DNA of 64,000 nucleotides from Limnohabitans sp. TEGF004 (GCF_027924965.1 NZ_AP027056.1:1736001-1800000); one strand, 5' to 3'. Positions 27,753 to 36,853 are shown, numbered from the stretch's first letter. Translations and numbers: made by a program. The notes: generated from the letters alone by a model not told the origin.

Positions 27753-28232
27753 TCACCAGTTTTCGGTGGGCAAGTGTTGATTTACCAAAATGTCAAAGTT
27801 GTCAGCTGATCGCTGCAAGTCTTCAAGTTCGCTATCGAGCAAGATGCCAAGCGCACCTTGCGTCAATGTCGGGCGATTTCTAATCTCCAGCTCACCCGTC
27901 ACTTCCCACTGGTTTTTTCGAACCAACTTGGCTTGATAGGCCTTGGTAAATCTGGCTTGGTGTGTCGCCATCCCAATGCCACCCAACAGTTCAATGTCAA
28001 ACCACTCCGCCCCCTCCTTCGCTTCGTGTTTGAACCAAGCTTCAAAGATGGCGTAGGTCAGTGGTCTCAAATTCCAGCGAACAGCCACCTTGGCAGGGGT
28101 TTGTGTAAACCGACGCCGTGCACGCGCAGCGCCTGACTCCATGTCCGTTCGAATCACCCCCTCACTTGGGGATATCTGATACCCATCGACTGTGGGAAGC
28201 GGGATCTTGTCCGGCCAAACTAAATTAGTCAT
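27753..28232 (-). CDS. minor tail protein
   Basis: A 159-residue protein beginning at the tape-measure stop (ATGA overlap). The LPTVDGYQISPSEGVIRTDMESG start and beta-rich body fit the small tail-tip proteins found between tape measure and hub genes (lambda M position). The exact family is not recognised. It probably joins the tail tube to the tip complex. Confidence 0.6.
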   Translation of the reverse strand: MTNLVWPDKIPLPTVDGYQISPSEGVIRTDMESGAARARRRFTQTPAKVAVRWNLRPLTYAIFEAWFKHEAKEGAEWFDIELLGGIGMATHQARFTKAYQAKLVRKNQWEVTGELEIRNRPTLTQGALGILLDSELEDLQRSADNFDILVNQHLPTENW

Positions 28233-30850
28233 CGCATTGCTCCTGCGGCGGGGTTGAGTCCATAGCGACGCTCAAGCGTTGGCGCAATGCCCGTGCCCTG
28301 GCCAATTGAGCGGGACATGCGGGCTTCGATTTGCTCAACGATGATGTCCAGACGCATGGAGCCATCCGCCTGTTGCGAGGACTGCACTCGCGCATCCACG
28401 CCAGAAGCGTTGTTGATCACGTTCACGGCTACGCGTACTTGCGGTTGGTTCTTTGAGGAAAGCGCCCCACCCAATGCACGCATCTGACCGGGCGTGAACA
28501 CAGCCTCACCGGGCTGGGCAATGATGGGCACCTCCCCATCGACCAAACCACCTGTGTGATAACGGGTAGCACCTGCGAAGTTGTGAAGCCCAACGGAGCG
28601 GGAAGCCAAATTGTCCGATCCAATCAAGCCACCGGTGTGCGCCACTGCGACCAAGGGATTCATAAGGTCTGTCGCACCGATTGGAACGATGCTGCCCCCG
28701 GGTGTAGGAGTGGGTGTTGAACCCAAACCGCCCAACCATCCTGCCAATGGCAAAGTGACCATCCGCTGGATCTGAATGCGCACCAGGTCAGCAATGATGG
28801 AGTTGGCCAAACTGCTGAAATCGAGCTTGCCCGTGGTCACGAACTGAACCAGCGCATCCTCCATGCCCTTGAAAGCAGAAGTCACTGCCCGCTCAGCTTG
28901 TTTGGCAGCGTTGGTGGAATCTTCCACATAGCTGCGAACAGATGAGCGCATGCCGTAATCAAAGCTACGTTGGTACTCCGCATTGGCACGAGCCAAATCC
29001 ACAATCACAGGTAACTGGCGAGACAGCGCGTGGTTGATCAGCTCGATGGCTTCGGCCTTCAGACCCGGGTCAGTGATTTGATCCGCTTGTTTACGTGCAG
29101 CGTAGGCCGCTTTCTCCAAATCGAAGCGCACTTGCATGCCCGCGCGTTCGACCTCACCCACATCAAGCATCTGACGCTTGAGCACCAGCTCCTCTTGCTT
29201 GAGTCGGTTGTTGCCGATGTAGCCTTCGGTGATCTGGTAGACCTTTTGGAGCTCTTTCTCGTACTCATCGAACTTCTTGTCCGAGACCTTTTGCTTCTCC
29301 ATGGCCTCAATGACCTGGATGTACTTCTCAGCCTCAGCCCGAACGCCCGCGTAGCCCTTCTTCTCCAAGTCAAGCGCCTTGGCTCTTAGCTCGGCAGCTT
29401 CACCTCCCGTCACACGCAGTGAGCGTTGCTCAAGTTGCTTTAAGAACTGCAGGCCTTCGTTGTTCTTATCAAACCCCGAGAGGTCCATCCCCGTGGGGGC
29501 CTTTCTGGGCATCTTTGGCAAGAACTCGTCATAGATCTTTTGAACCTGTGCAGCCTGCTCTGCCGTATCGAGGACAAACTTCTGCCCCATCACCCGAACG
29601 GTGCGACGTTGCTCGTCGAAGAACTTCTCAATAGAGTTCACATAGCCCGGGTTGTCATTGATGCGTGCCAGGCGCTCATTGGCCGATTCGACAAACTTGT
29701 CACGAGCGCTTTGCAGCTTGGCAATCTCTGCATCAATCTGCTGTTCGTTGTAGCCCATGGACTTCATCGAGCGCAACATGTCGCTCTTCATCCAAGTCTC
29801 GACGTCCTTGCTCACCACCGACAAACTATCGAATGGCTGAGAGATCACCCGCTTGGCCAACACCGCAGACTCGGCGATGAAGCCAAGCCCCTTGGCAACG
29901 TCTTCAAGGTAGTTGAGGACTTGCTGGCGGTTGTTGCTGATGGCAATGAGCTCGCTGCTAAAACCGCCCGTCTCCGTCTTGGCAATGAAGAGGTGATCGG
30001 TCAGGTCGGCCAAGATTGGAATGAATGCCGAGCCAATTTGGCGCTGTACACCTTCGTTGACTGCGTGCAGTCGCTTGAGGTTGTCGTTGAACTCTTCAGA
30101 AGCTCGGGCAGCATCTGCCGACATCACTAAACCCAAACGCTTGGCTTCTTCCATCATGGCCGTGATGCCCTCACGCCCTTGGTTGAGCATCGGGATCATG
30201 TCCAGACCGTTCTTGCCAAAAAGCTTCACAGCCAATGCTGCCTTCTCGGCGCTGTCAGGCATGGCAGAGAACTTGTCTGCCAGGTCGAGCAAGACTTCTT
30301 CGGTCGGGCGAATCTGGTTATGTGCATCCACAGCAGAGATGCCAAACGCACGCAACGCTGCGCTGCCCTCGCCCCCTTTGACTTTCGCGTCAAACATGGC
30401 AGTCGACAAGAACTTCAAAGCCTTGGTCAAACTCTCCGTGCTCACATCCGACAACTCAGACGCATAAAGCAGCGCAGACAAAGCTTCTACGGACACAGCC
30501 GTTTTTTGAGAGAGCTTGTTGAGCTCTTCGCCCACCTCAGCCACGGGCACGATCAACTGGTGCATGCCGTAGCCTGCAGCGGCAATCGAAGCTCCAGCAA
30601 TCAAACCTGCGGGACCGAGTTTTCCCAACACGGTACCGAGCATGCCAAGACGTGACGTTGCATCTTCCATTTGGGCGAATGCATCGTTCGCAGCTTTGGA
30701 GACGATCTGCAAACCCGCCGATGCTGGGTGGGAAGCTGATTCAATGCGCTTGAGGGATTTCTCTCCGGCTTCGCCCACATCAGACAACTCAGCCTTGACT
30801 TTGCCGCCATCCACCACCGAGAGTCGAATTGCGAGATTGCGTTCAGCCAT
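28229..30850 (-). CDS. tail tape measure protein
   Basis: An 873-residue tape measure protein. It has an N-terminal helical region, a hydrophobic stretch at about 75-105 (GPAGLIAGASIAAAGYGMHQLIVPVAEV), then long charged helices at about 380-650 and a glycine-rich hydrophobic C-terminal region. Position after the G/GT chaperone genes and length agree with a siphophage tape measure, which fixes tail length and is ejected before DNA. The length predicts a tail of roughly 130 nm by the usual 1.5 angstrom per residue rule (inference). Confidence 0.9.
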   Translation of the reverse strand: MAERNLAIRLSVVDGGKVKAELSDVGEAGEKSLKRIESASHPASAGLQIVSKAANDAFAQMEDATSRLGMLGTVLGKLGPAGLIAGASIAAAGYGMHQLIVPVAEVGEELNKLSQKTAVSVEALSALLYASELSDVSTESLTKALKFLSTAMFDAKVKGGEGSAALRAFGISAVDAHNQIRPTEEVLLDLADKFSAMPDSAEKAALAVKLFGKNGLDMIPMLNQGREGITAMMEEAKRLGLVMSADAARASEEFNDNLKRLHAVNEGVQRQIGSAFIPILADLTDHLFIAKTETGGFSSELIAISNNRQQVLNYLEDVAKGLGFIAESAVLAKRVISQPFDSLSVVSKDVETWMKSDMLRSMKSMGYNEQQIDAEIAKLQSARDKFVESANERLARINDNPGYVNSIEKFFDEQRRTVRVMGQKFVLDTAEQAAQVQKIYDEFLPKMPRKAPTGMDLSGFDKNNEGLQFLKQLEQRSLRVTGGEAAELRAKALDLEKKGYAGVRAEAEKYIQVIEAMEKQKVSDKKFDEYEKELQKVYQITEGYIGNNRLKQEELVLKRQMLDVGEVERAGMQVRFDLEKAAYAARKQADQITDPGLKAEAIELINHALSRQLPVIVDLARANAEYQRSFDYGMRSSVRSYVEDSTNAAKQAERAVTSAFKGMEDALVQFVTTGKLDFSSLANSIIADLVRIQIQRMVTLPLAGWLGGLGSTPTPTPGGSIVPIGATDLMNPLVAVAHTGGLIGSDNLASRSVGLHNFAGATRYHTGGLVDGEVPIIAQPGEAVFTPGQMRALGGALSSKNQPQVRVAVNVINNASGVDARVQSSQQADGSMRLDIIVEQIEARMSRSIGQGTGIAPTLERRYGLNPAAGAMR

Positions 30851-31522
30851 GTCCGTTACCTGTTGTTGATACGTTGCTTGAAGAATTCATGGCTGCCGTC
30901 ACCCCTGCCTCAATCGCAGGGAATATGTGCGACATCGCACAGACATCCGCATCCAAAACCTCACTGGCTTGTTTCCATGCGTTGAAGTCCAAACCAATAA
31001 CTGTGTTCTGGGCCATGCGAAGCTGAGCCGCACAAACCTCCAGCACCGACAGCGCCTGCCAGCCTTCTTCGGTTTGGGGCGCGTTCAATCGGTATGGACA
31101 CTCAGGGCACGTTGAACCGCACGCTTCGCAGTACGTGGGCCCGCCACCGAAGTGCCATTCGGTGCGAGCCTTCAGACGTTTTTTTCTGCATCCAGCAAAT
31201 AAAGCGCCGCCAGATACTCACGCTCGAAAGCGTCGGCCACAGGCCACAGCTCCATCAAGGCTTCAATGCCCTCTGGGGTCACTGGTGTGGCCTTGCCCTT
31301 TTCGTCACCCACACCTTCCCAAGCCAGCACCGCCAGCTTGGCAAGTTCGGTGATCAGCGTTGCGGTGCGTTGACCCGCTGCAGCATGGTCTTTGCCATCG
31401 ATGACAGACGCCGCATGGCGCGCAGCCATGACCAGCGCTGTGGTGGCGGGTTTGACCTTGACGCGCACGCCATGGTTCAAGTCGAGCCAATACGGCTCAC
31501 GTTTTAAGTTGAGTTTGAGCAT
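30843..31522 (-). CDS. tail assembly chaperone GT fusion by -1 frameshift
   Basis: Extended product of the tail assembly chaperone pair, as lambda gpGT. The first frame (31522-31172) ends just after A_AAA_AAC at 31184-31178. A -1 slip there continues into an open frame through CGT CTG and a Cys-rich segment (YCEACGSTCPECPY) to the stop at 30843, giving about 226 aa. The downstream frame alone would need a TTG start at 31088 with no good ribosome site, which favours fusion. The product recruits tail tube subunits onto the tape measure protein. Confidence 0.75.
31172..31522 (-). CDS. tail assembly chaperone G-like protein
   Basis: A 116-residue protein in the lambda gpG place, between the tail tube and tape measure genes. 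ATG at 31522 is used rather than the TTG at 31549, because an AAGAGA site precedes it and the sequence MLKLNLKREPYW looks like a natural start. It is helical and acidic at the C-terminus. The end carries the slippery run GAA AAA AAC GTC TGA that feeds the GT fusion. Confidence 0.8.
   Translation of the reverse strand: MLKLNLKREPYWLDLNHGVRVKVKPATTALVMAARHAASVIDGKDHAAAGQRTATLITELAKLAVLAWEGVGDEKGKATPVTPEGIEALMELWPVADAFEREYLAALYLLDAEKNV
31178..31184 (-). promoter_or_regulatory. programmed -1 frameshift slippery site
   Basis: On the - strand the heptamer A AAA AAC lies in the correct phase (GA-A AAA AAC) four codons before the G stop. It is the most efficient type of X XXY YYZ site in bacteria. 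The -1 frame remains open for 111 codons. Confidence 0.8.
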
Positions 31523-31545
31523 GGGAATGAATCTCTTGGAGTGGC

Positions 31546-32490
31546 TCAATAGCTGGCCACGTCGTTGTGAAGAATGACCGTGAACATCCGACCTGCGGCG
31601 GTGTTCTTGGCGGCTTGCCAGTTGAAGGTGGCCTGAATGCCACCAGGCCCGGAAATGGAAAGCTTGGGCTTTGGTAGGTACACCTCATGCGCGATGAAGG
31701 TCAAACTCTTCGTGGCATCAATGACGTAGCTGAACGTCAACTCAAGCGGTGCGTTGTTGGTCGCCGCATCGATGAGGTCTGTGTCGGCAAACCGAACCTC
31801 AAGGTTTCCGGTCAGACTGGCAACCGTTGGATCAGCCCCTTCGATTTTTCCGTCAGAACGGATGGTCTCGATGCGGGCTAGGTTATTTGAATAGGTGAGC
31901 TGCGCCGCCACCACGTTGCCAAGCGCCTGTCCGTTCTTTTTGATCGAACCTTGGAACTGGTTAAAGCGGGTGATTCCGAGCGCCTGCGGTGTTGCATCCA
32001 CTGACACCAGTTGCTTGACTTCACCTTGCGCGATTAACCCCAAGGTCGCATCCGCTGCACCTGAGCGCGCGAACTTGACCTGAACGGAGTTGACCATCAC
32101 ACCCGAAGACTCAAAGTACGCGGGGATATCAGGCAGACCAGTCTCAAGCGCGAGGCTTGGCAAAACAGGCTGACCAGAGCCAAAGGTGTGCTGATGATCC
32201 ACATCGCCTGTAGAAACAGGAGCGCCCAACAATGCCTTGAGCCACAAGCCAAAGTTGCGCAAGTCGATGGGGACCACCATGTCGCCCTCGACCTTGATCA
32301 CATCCCGAATGGGTGCGCTGGGGTCTCGACCCAATCCAATCAGGTCATTGGCAATAAGGCCTTGCTCAGACCCCAACGAGGTGGACACAAAGGGGAGCTT
32401 CCAGTACTCGGTCGTGCCGCTGGGGTGCGTTCCGTAGGAAGGTTCGAATGCAGCCAGCAAGCTGGCATTTGCGCCATAGGCACGGGCCAT
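31546..32490 (-). CDS. major tail tube protein
   Basis: A 314-residue beta-rich protein in the major tail subunit position (lambda V). It starts ARAYGANASLLAAFEPSYGT, a pattern seen in phage tail tube proteins of this arrangement, and contains repeated strands (VEGDMVVPIDLRNFGLWLKALLG). The C-terminal part from about 240 may form an extra surface domain, since tube subunits are often near 200-250 aa. It polymerises into the tail tube around the tape measure. Confidence 0.78.
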   Translation of the reverse strand: MARAYGANASLLAAFEPSYGTHPSGTTEYWKLPFVSTSLGSEQGLIANDLIGLGRDPSAPIRDVIKVEGDMVVPIDLRNFGLWLKALLGAPVSTGDVDHQHTFGSGQPVLPSLALETGLPDIPAYFESSGVMVNSVQVKFARSGAADATLGLIAQGEVKQLVSVDATPQALGITRFNQFQGSIKKNGQALGNVVAAQLTYSNNLARIETIRSDGKIEGADPTVASLTGNLEVRFADTDLIDAATNNAPLELTFSYVIDATKSLTFIAHEVYLPKPKLSISGPGGIQATFNWQAAKNTAAGRMFTVILHNDVASY

Positions 32491-32515
32491 AGTTTTTCTC
32501 CAGTTTCAAAAAGAT

Positions 32516-32965
32516 TCAAGCCAGCGGATCGCTGCTTGCGTAATGCATCACCACATCCAAGGTGCAGGCCTTGATGCCCACAGCGCCATCGGGTGCGACT
32601 TCTTCGAACTTCGGGGGATGGATTTCAATGAACTCCACAACGCCACCCAAAGTCCGGTCTGCCCTGACAAGCAACGAGAACTGCTTGAGCAACGCATCCA
32701 TGCGCGCGTCTCGCTCCGCGCCATCGGGGTGACTCACGTACACCTCCAAATTGGCTGAGTGCTCCCACTGATAAGTCAGCGGCGAGAGCATCACCTCAAC
32801 TTCATTCATGTCGCCATCACGCAGCACCACCATGGAGTGCTCTGTCATGCGCTCGGGCAGCGCGCTGTTGCGCTTAGGAGCATTGCCACCAAGGGGCAAC
32901 TGCCCCAACAACTGAAACAAAGCCCCGACGGCTTCTTCACGCTTGGACATAAAAAAACAGGCCAA
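32516..32965 (-). CDS. tail terminator-like protein (gpU position)
   Basis: A 149-residue protein just before the tail tube gene, the lambda U position. Its pattern of a long N-terminal helix then beta strands (NLEVYVSHPDG, DVVMHYASS) fits tail terminators, which cap the tail at its final length. The start may be TTG at 32965, which has GGAG seven bases upstream, or ATG at 32950. The latter lies directly after a hairpin plus T run. Confidence 0.65.
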   Translation of the reverse strand: MACFFMSKREEAVGALFQLLGQLPLGGNAPKRNSALPERMTEHSMVVLRDGDMNEVEVMLSPLTYQWEHSANLEVYVSHPDGAERDARMDALLKQFSLLVRADRTLGGVVEFIEIHPPKFEEVAPDGAVGIKACTLDVVMHYASSDPLA

Positions 32966-32972
32966 TGGCCTG
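32951..32972 (-). terminator. hairpin with T run at start of tail terminator gene
   Basis: On the - strand CAGGCC-ATT-GGCCTG is followed by seven T residues. It has the form of a short intrinsic terminator inside the late operon and overlaps the first codons of the tail terminator frame. It could attenuate downstream tail transcription or mask the TTG start. Confidence 0.5.
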
Positions 32973-32995
32973 CTCCGGTAAATCAGCTCCTGCCC

Positions 32996-33643
32996 TCATT
33001 CATCGGGCCAGTTGGAGATGACGTTTTGTATGAGCTGGGATTCCCAGCGTTGAACGGCTGAATTGATATCGAACTTCTTCTTGAGCTGAGCCTGAGGCAC
33101 CAGCAAGAAGATCGGCACACTCACCAGCCCCTTACCGGACTGCTGCGCCGAAGCAGAAGCGGTTGTGAAACCGCCCCGCTTGCCTGCTCTTGCACGTTGG
33201 TTGTCCTCCACCAAGAGTGACGGCTTACCCGCTCGGTAGACGAATCGAAGTCTCTGGCCGCGCATGCGCTCCCAAAGCCCCGGTGTGATGCGCTTGCCGC
33301 GTGGGCCTGTTCCTGCGGCTGGCAATGGAATGGAGAGCCAAAACCCGTTCTTCGAACGAATTAGTGCGCCCTCGTCATGGGCCGCCACAACAACAGGCGC
33401 TCGGCTGTAAACCAAGCCTGCTGCTCCCAGACTCTCGCGCCCCTTGGGATACACCTCACCTCGCCAGGTATTGGCAAGACGCGCGCCTAGACCAGCCCCA
33501 GTGATCTGACTGCGCAGCTCACCTTTGAGACCATCGGTGGCATCACGCACACCAGTGGTCACCGCATGTCTGGCAGCCTTGAGTTCAGCGGCCATGAGTT
33601 CTTGAAGATTGCCACTCAGCGCAGCAATAAGTCTTGACGACAC
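32996..33643 (-). CDS. DUF6441-like minor tail protein
   Basis: A 215-residue protein in the lambda Z position (head-tail or tail completion). The N-terminal helix has Glu/Ala/Arg-rich content, followed by a GLGARLANTWRGEVYPKG stretch and a basic C-terminal half, resembling DUF6441. GTG at 33643 is used since GGAGG precedes it by five bases; TTG at 33649 overlaps the upstream stop and is an alternative. It likely helps tail completion or joining. Confidence 0.6.
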   Translation of the reverse strand: MSSRLIAALSGNLQELMAAELKAARHAVTTGVRDATDGLKGELRSQITGAGLGARLANTWRGEVYPKGRESLGAAGLVYSRAPVVVAAHDEGALIRSKNGFWLSIPLPAAGTGPRGKRITPGLWERMRGQRLRFVYRAGKPSLLVEDNQRARAGKRGGFTTASASAQQSGKGLVSVPIFLLVPQAQLKKKFDINSAVQRWESQLIQNVISNWPDE

Positions 33644-33645
33644 AC

Positions 33646-33966
33646 TCAATCCTCCGGCCAGATAGATGCACTCACCGTCCAGACGAGCCGCTCACGGTCA
33701 ATGAGCGGCTCCCCATGGAGGACATAACGCGTCCCACCCAACACCAATCGATCGCCATCTCTTGGCTGTTTGACCTCGGACGCCATCAACTCAAAGCGCT
33801 GGGTATCGACCACCAGATGGGTTTGACCGAAGTCTTGAACCGCATCAGGCGCTTTGGCGATCACCCGCACATCGAGAGAAACCCCCGCTTGTGTGATGTA
33901 CACAGCGGGAGTTCCCAAGCGAAGAAACAACCGAGAGATGAGCTGAACGAAAGGATCTCGACTCAT
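33646..33966 (-). CDS. head-tail joining protein (gpFII-like)
   Basis: A 106-residue beta-rich protein following the major capsid gene, where lambda FII (117 aa) stands. It shows a helical start, then hairpins (VSLDVRVIAKAPDAV, GTRYVLHGEPLI) ending WTVSASIWPE. FII sits on the portal/gpW connector and provides the tail docking site. ATG at 33966 has GAGGGG upstream. Confidence 0.7.
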   Translation of the reverse strand: MSRDPFVQLISRLFLRLGTPAVYITQAGVSLDVRVIAKAPDAVQDFGQTHLVVDTQRFELMASEVKQPRDGDRLVLGGTRYVLHGEPLIDRERLVWTVSASIWPED

Positions 33967-33977
33967 CAACTAGCCCC

Positions 33978-34982
33978 TCAGCTAGCGACGACTTTGACCA
34001 ACAAGCTCGGGCGATGGCACATGGGCAACGGGTTACTCTGCGTGTGCAAGTCCGTACCGCGACCAAAGTCACGAGGCTCTTGCTTGGCGTAGAGCGGTTG
34101 GCCCAAAGTGTTAACCGTCTCGTTGAAGTCAGCAGGCGCGAAGTACGTGGCAAACGTATCGAGCGTACCTTCTGGGAACGCCTGACCTTGGCCGGGTTCA
34201 ATGAAGCGGCGCAGATTGCCCGACATGTCAGTCGCTTGGCCCAAGTACTCTTCAAATGTCACACCTGCAAAGGTGAAACCAGAGCGTTGGTCCGTGCGCA
34301 ACATGGCGCTTTCTTGGGTGAGCTGATAAGCACGGATCACATTGGGGTGACTGGTGAGCGCATCGAAAAAGTCCGAGGACACCAGCACGCGCACATTGGT
34401 CATGTACTCGCCTTTGAGGTTGAGCTCAAAGTAGCGCTTCAGGTCCAGGCACTTTTTCTTGACGTCTGTGTCCTTCTTACTGAGTTCGAAATTGAACACG
34501 GCAGGCGTGATCTGGAACTCTTCAAACAGGTCATACAGCACGGAGCCATCTGCATCCAAGATAACGCCCTTCAAAGCACCCATGCGTAAGTGCTCCAAAG
34601 TGATCGCATGCTTGTTGCGCATGGACTGCAAGTGATCGGTCATTACATTAGCTACTGTCTCGGTGTCTGTTTCAGAACCAAAAGCGCGCAGGCCTTGGAT
34701 TTCCTCGGGTAACACCACATCGTCGTGTGGGATGTGAGGAATCATGAACGAGCGCAACTTGCGACGACCACGCTGGCCCACCGTGCCGGGGGCACCCACA
34801 GGCAATGTGGGCAGAAGGTTCAACACACCATCACGCTCTTCAATGGCAATTTGGCGAAAACGCACAGGCTTGGCAGGCATGAGGTTGATCTGTTCAATCT
34901 TGCCAAACTGGTTGGGCAAGATGTTGATTGCGGCGGTCAGTGCGGTCATCGAGAACGCGGGGGACTGGAAAGGATTGTTCAT
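33978..34982 (-). CDS. major capsid protein (lambda gpE family)
   Basis: A 334-residue capsid protein of the lambda E family (E is 341 aa). The region IEERDGVLNLLPTLPVG followed by RSFMIPHIPHDDVVLPEEIQGLRAFG is characteristic of the group, with the E-loop-like segment in between. It forms the T=7-type HK97-fold shell together with the small decoration protein encoded just upstream. Gap to that gene is only 3 bp. Confidence 0.92.
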   Translation of the reverse strand: MNNPFQSPAFSMTALTAAINILPNQFGKIEQINLMPAKPVRFRQIAIEERDGVLNLLPTLPVGAPGTVGQRGRRKLRSFMIPHIPHDDVVLPEEIQGLRAFGSETDTETVANVMTDHLQSMRNKHAITLEHLRMGALKGVILDADGSVLYDLFEEFQITPAVFNFELSKKDTDVKKKCLDLKRYFELNLKGEYMTNVRVLVSSDFFDALTSHPNVIRAYQLTQESAMLRTDQRSGFTFAGVTFEEYLGQATDMSGNLRRFIEPGQGQAFPEGTLDTFATYFAPADFNETVNTLGQPLYAKQEPRDFGRGTDLHTQSNPLPMCHRPSLLVKVVAS

Positions 34983-34985
34983 TGC

Positions 34986-35363
34986 TTAGGCTCCTTGACG
35001 AACGAGAATGCCGACAGCTTCGAGCTGCGCAGTGGCAGTCGCTTTTTCTTCGGCGGTGATGGCTGCGGGCCACACGAGTGCGTGGTGCGCGACGATGGAC
35101 TGACGGGTCACAGCGATGCCGCTGGACTTGTCGCCTGTGGTGGCATCCACGGACTGCAACAAAACAGCCGTGGCGATTTGCGTGCCATCGGTGGCAGCGG
35201 GGTCGAGCGCTTTGACCTTGCCGTTGGCATCAACGCGTCCGAGGACCGTGCCGATGCGCAAGTTCTGGCCTGCAGCGACTGTGACTTGGTCGCGGGAATA
35301 GAGGGACTCTTCCTCATACTTGAGCAAATCGCCCAAGGTCAACTCATTGGTGAGAACCGACAT
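34986..35363 (-). CDS. head decoration protein (gpD-like)
   Basis: A 125-residue protein with the head-decoration fold pattern. An extended N-terminus TNELTLGDLLKYEEE is followed by the beta-tulip part (YSRDQVTVAAGQNLRIGTVLG), as in lambda gpD (110 aa). Trimers stabilise the expanded capsid at its three-fold points, which allows packaging of a full-length genome. It lies between the protease/scaffold gene and the capsid gene, as in lambda. Confidence 0.92.
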   Translation of the reverse strand: MSVLTNELTLGDLLKYEEESLYSRDQVTVAAGQNLRIGTVLGRVDANGKVKALDPAATDGTQIATAVLLQSVDATTGDKSSGIAVTRQSIVAHHALVWPAAITAEEKATATAQLEAVGILVRQGA

Positions 35364-35372
35364 TTAAAACTC

Positions 35373-35879
35373 CTAGTTGGATTTGTAAGAAGGACGATTG
35401 GCTGCAAGTTTTTGGGCACGCTGCTGTGCAGCGATCACCACAGGGCTTTGCTCAGGCTTGGTCGTCGTTTGGGTACCGGCTTGCGGCAAAATGCGAGAGC
35501 TGATCTCGGGGCTATCGGACGCTTTGGCGGCCAACAACTCATTGCGAACCTGCTCCACACTCAAGCCACGCTCCAGCGCAGAAAACGTCATGTCTGACTT
35601 ACCAGCCAACAAGCACATCTCGGCAACGGCCAGCACGTTGGCACTGGCTTTACGGATGTCATGACTGGCAGCCGCTGCAGATGCGGCGGCAACTGCAGGC
35701 TGAACCACTTCAGTGGCTTCACCCTTTGGAGCATCAGCGCCAGCAGGTGATTCAGTTTCTTGATGAGACTCTTGTGGATTCGTATCCTCAGGAACCACAC
35801 CGGTGGAAGTGGTGGCGACAGCTTCTGTCGATTCAGTGACTGCAGGCGGTCCGGATGACTGCGGTGATGCTTGAGACAT
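35373..35879 (-). CDS. nested scaffold protein (Nu3-like)
   Basis: In-frame internal start of the protease gene: ATG at 35879 preceded by TAAGGAGAAATTG, a strong Shine-Dalgarno site at ideal distance. It would give the 168-residue C-terminal scaffold alone, exactly as lambda Nu3 is made within C. The product is low-complexity at the N-terminal end and helical at the C-terminal end. It guides capsid assembly and is later degraded. Confidence 0.8.
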   Translation of the reverse strand: MSQASPQSSGPPAVTESTEAVATTSTGVVPEDTNPQESHQETESPAGADAPKGEATEVVQPAVAAASAAAASHDIRKASANVLAVAEMCLLAGKSDMTFSALERGLSVEQVRNELLAAKASDSPEISSRILPQAGTQTTTKPEQSPVVIAAQQRAQKLAANRPSYKSN

Positions 35880-36818
35880 CAATTTCTCCTTAGAAAGAAC
35901 TGGATCGGGAAGTGAGACTTCCATCTCGCGCCCCGATCCAAACGATCGCGCGATGGCAGATTTGCGTTGTTGGACTTCAACCGCCAGCGCGCGCAAGGCG
36001 TCGTCTGCCGTGCCAATGGCATCAGCAAACCCAGCCTCAATCGCGTCACCCGCGTAGAAGAGTCCTGCTTGTGTGTCTCGCACAGCCTGTGCATCCAACC
36101 CTCGGTTGGTTGCCACCGTTGAGACAAACATCTCGTAGAGCCGATCCACTTCCGTTTGCAGCGCCGTGGACGCTTCGTTGGAGAGTGGCAAGTGCGGCGA
36201 GAGATCGTTTTTGCGGTCCCCTGCGTAGATGGCCGTGTATCGGTAGCCATCAAGCGCATCGCGCTGCGTTTGGTCTACGTGCAGAGCAATCACACCAATG
36301 GAGCCCACACCACCTGTGCGCGTCAGATAAATGCGCTCAGCACTGCAGGCAATCGCGTACGCGGCAGAGAACGCATCGTCATTGGCCACCGCCCAGATGG
36401 GCTTGGTGCTTCGCGCACTCACGATTTCGTCGGCCAGATCGAACGCCCCGCCCGCCTCACCACCAGGCGAGTCAATATCAAGCAGCACAGCGTCCACATT
36501 GGGATCGTTGATCGCCGCATTGATTTGCGCGCTGATGGAGGCATAACTGGTCAGGCCAGAAGCTGCATCCATGGCCCCCGTGCGTCGCACCAGCGTCCCT
36601 AGGATGCTGATGACTGCGATGTTGGGTACTTGAAGGTCTGTGCGCATCACACGCTCAGGAGGAGAGATTTGCGCCAGCTGCGCAGAGGCTTCTGGAACGA
36701 CCATGCCCATTCGTGGCCCCACCACCGAGAGGATGACCTCAAGCTTGCGGGGATGAATGAGCAAAGGCGTGCCAAAAACCCGCGAAGCCAGATACGGCAT
36801 CGTCGGAAGATTTGTCAT
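35373..36818 (-). CDS. S49-family capsid protease with scaffold domain (gpC-like)
   Basis: A 481-residue lambda C-type protein. Residues 60-290 are an SppA/S49 serine protease with LLDIDSPGGEAGG at 112-124, nucleophile Ser151 in AFSAAY and Lys203 as general base in AGDRKND. The C-terminal 170 residues are Gln/Ala/Ser/Thr-rich, low in order, and serve as the scaffold, also made separately from an internal start. The protease matures the procapsid. ATG at 36818 is preceded by AGAGG. Confidence 0.92.
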   Translation of the reverse strand: MTNLPTMPYLASRVFGTPLLIHPRKLEVILSVVGPRMGMVVPEASAQLAQISPPERVMRTDLQVPNIAVISILGTLVRRTGAMDAASGLTSYASISAQINAAINDPNVDAVLLDIDSPGGEAGGAFDLADEIVSARSTKPIWAVANDDAFSAAYAIACSAERIYLTRTGGVGSIGVIALHVDQTQRDALDGYRYTAIYAGDRKNDLSPHLPLSNEASTALQTEVDRLYEMFVSTVATNRGLDAQAVRDTQAGLFYAGDAIEAGFADAIGTADDALRALAVEVQQRKSAIARSFGSGREMEVSLPDPVLSKEKLMSQASPQSSGPPAVTESTEAVATTSTGVVPEDTNPQESHQETESPAGADAPKGEATEVVQPAVAAASAAAASHDIRKASANVLAVAEMCLLAGKSDMTFSALERGLSVEQVRNELLAAKASDSPEISSRILPQAGTQTTTKPEQSPVVIAAQQRAQKLAANRPSYKSN

Positions 36819-36853
36819 AGGACCTCTGAGTTATGAGATGAAAAGAACCGTGT

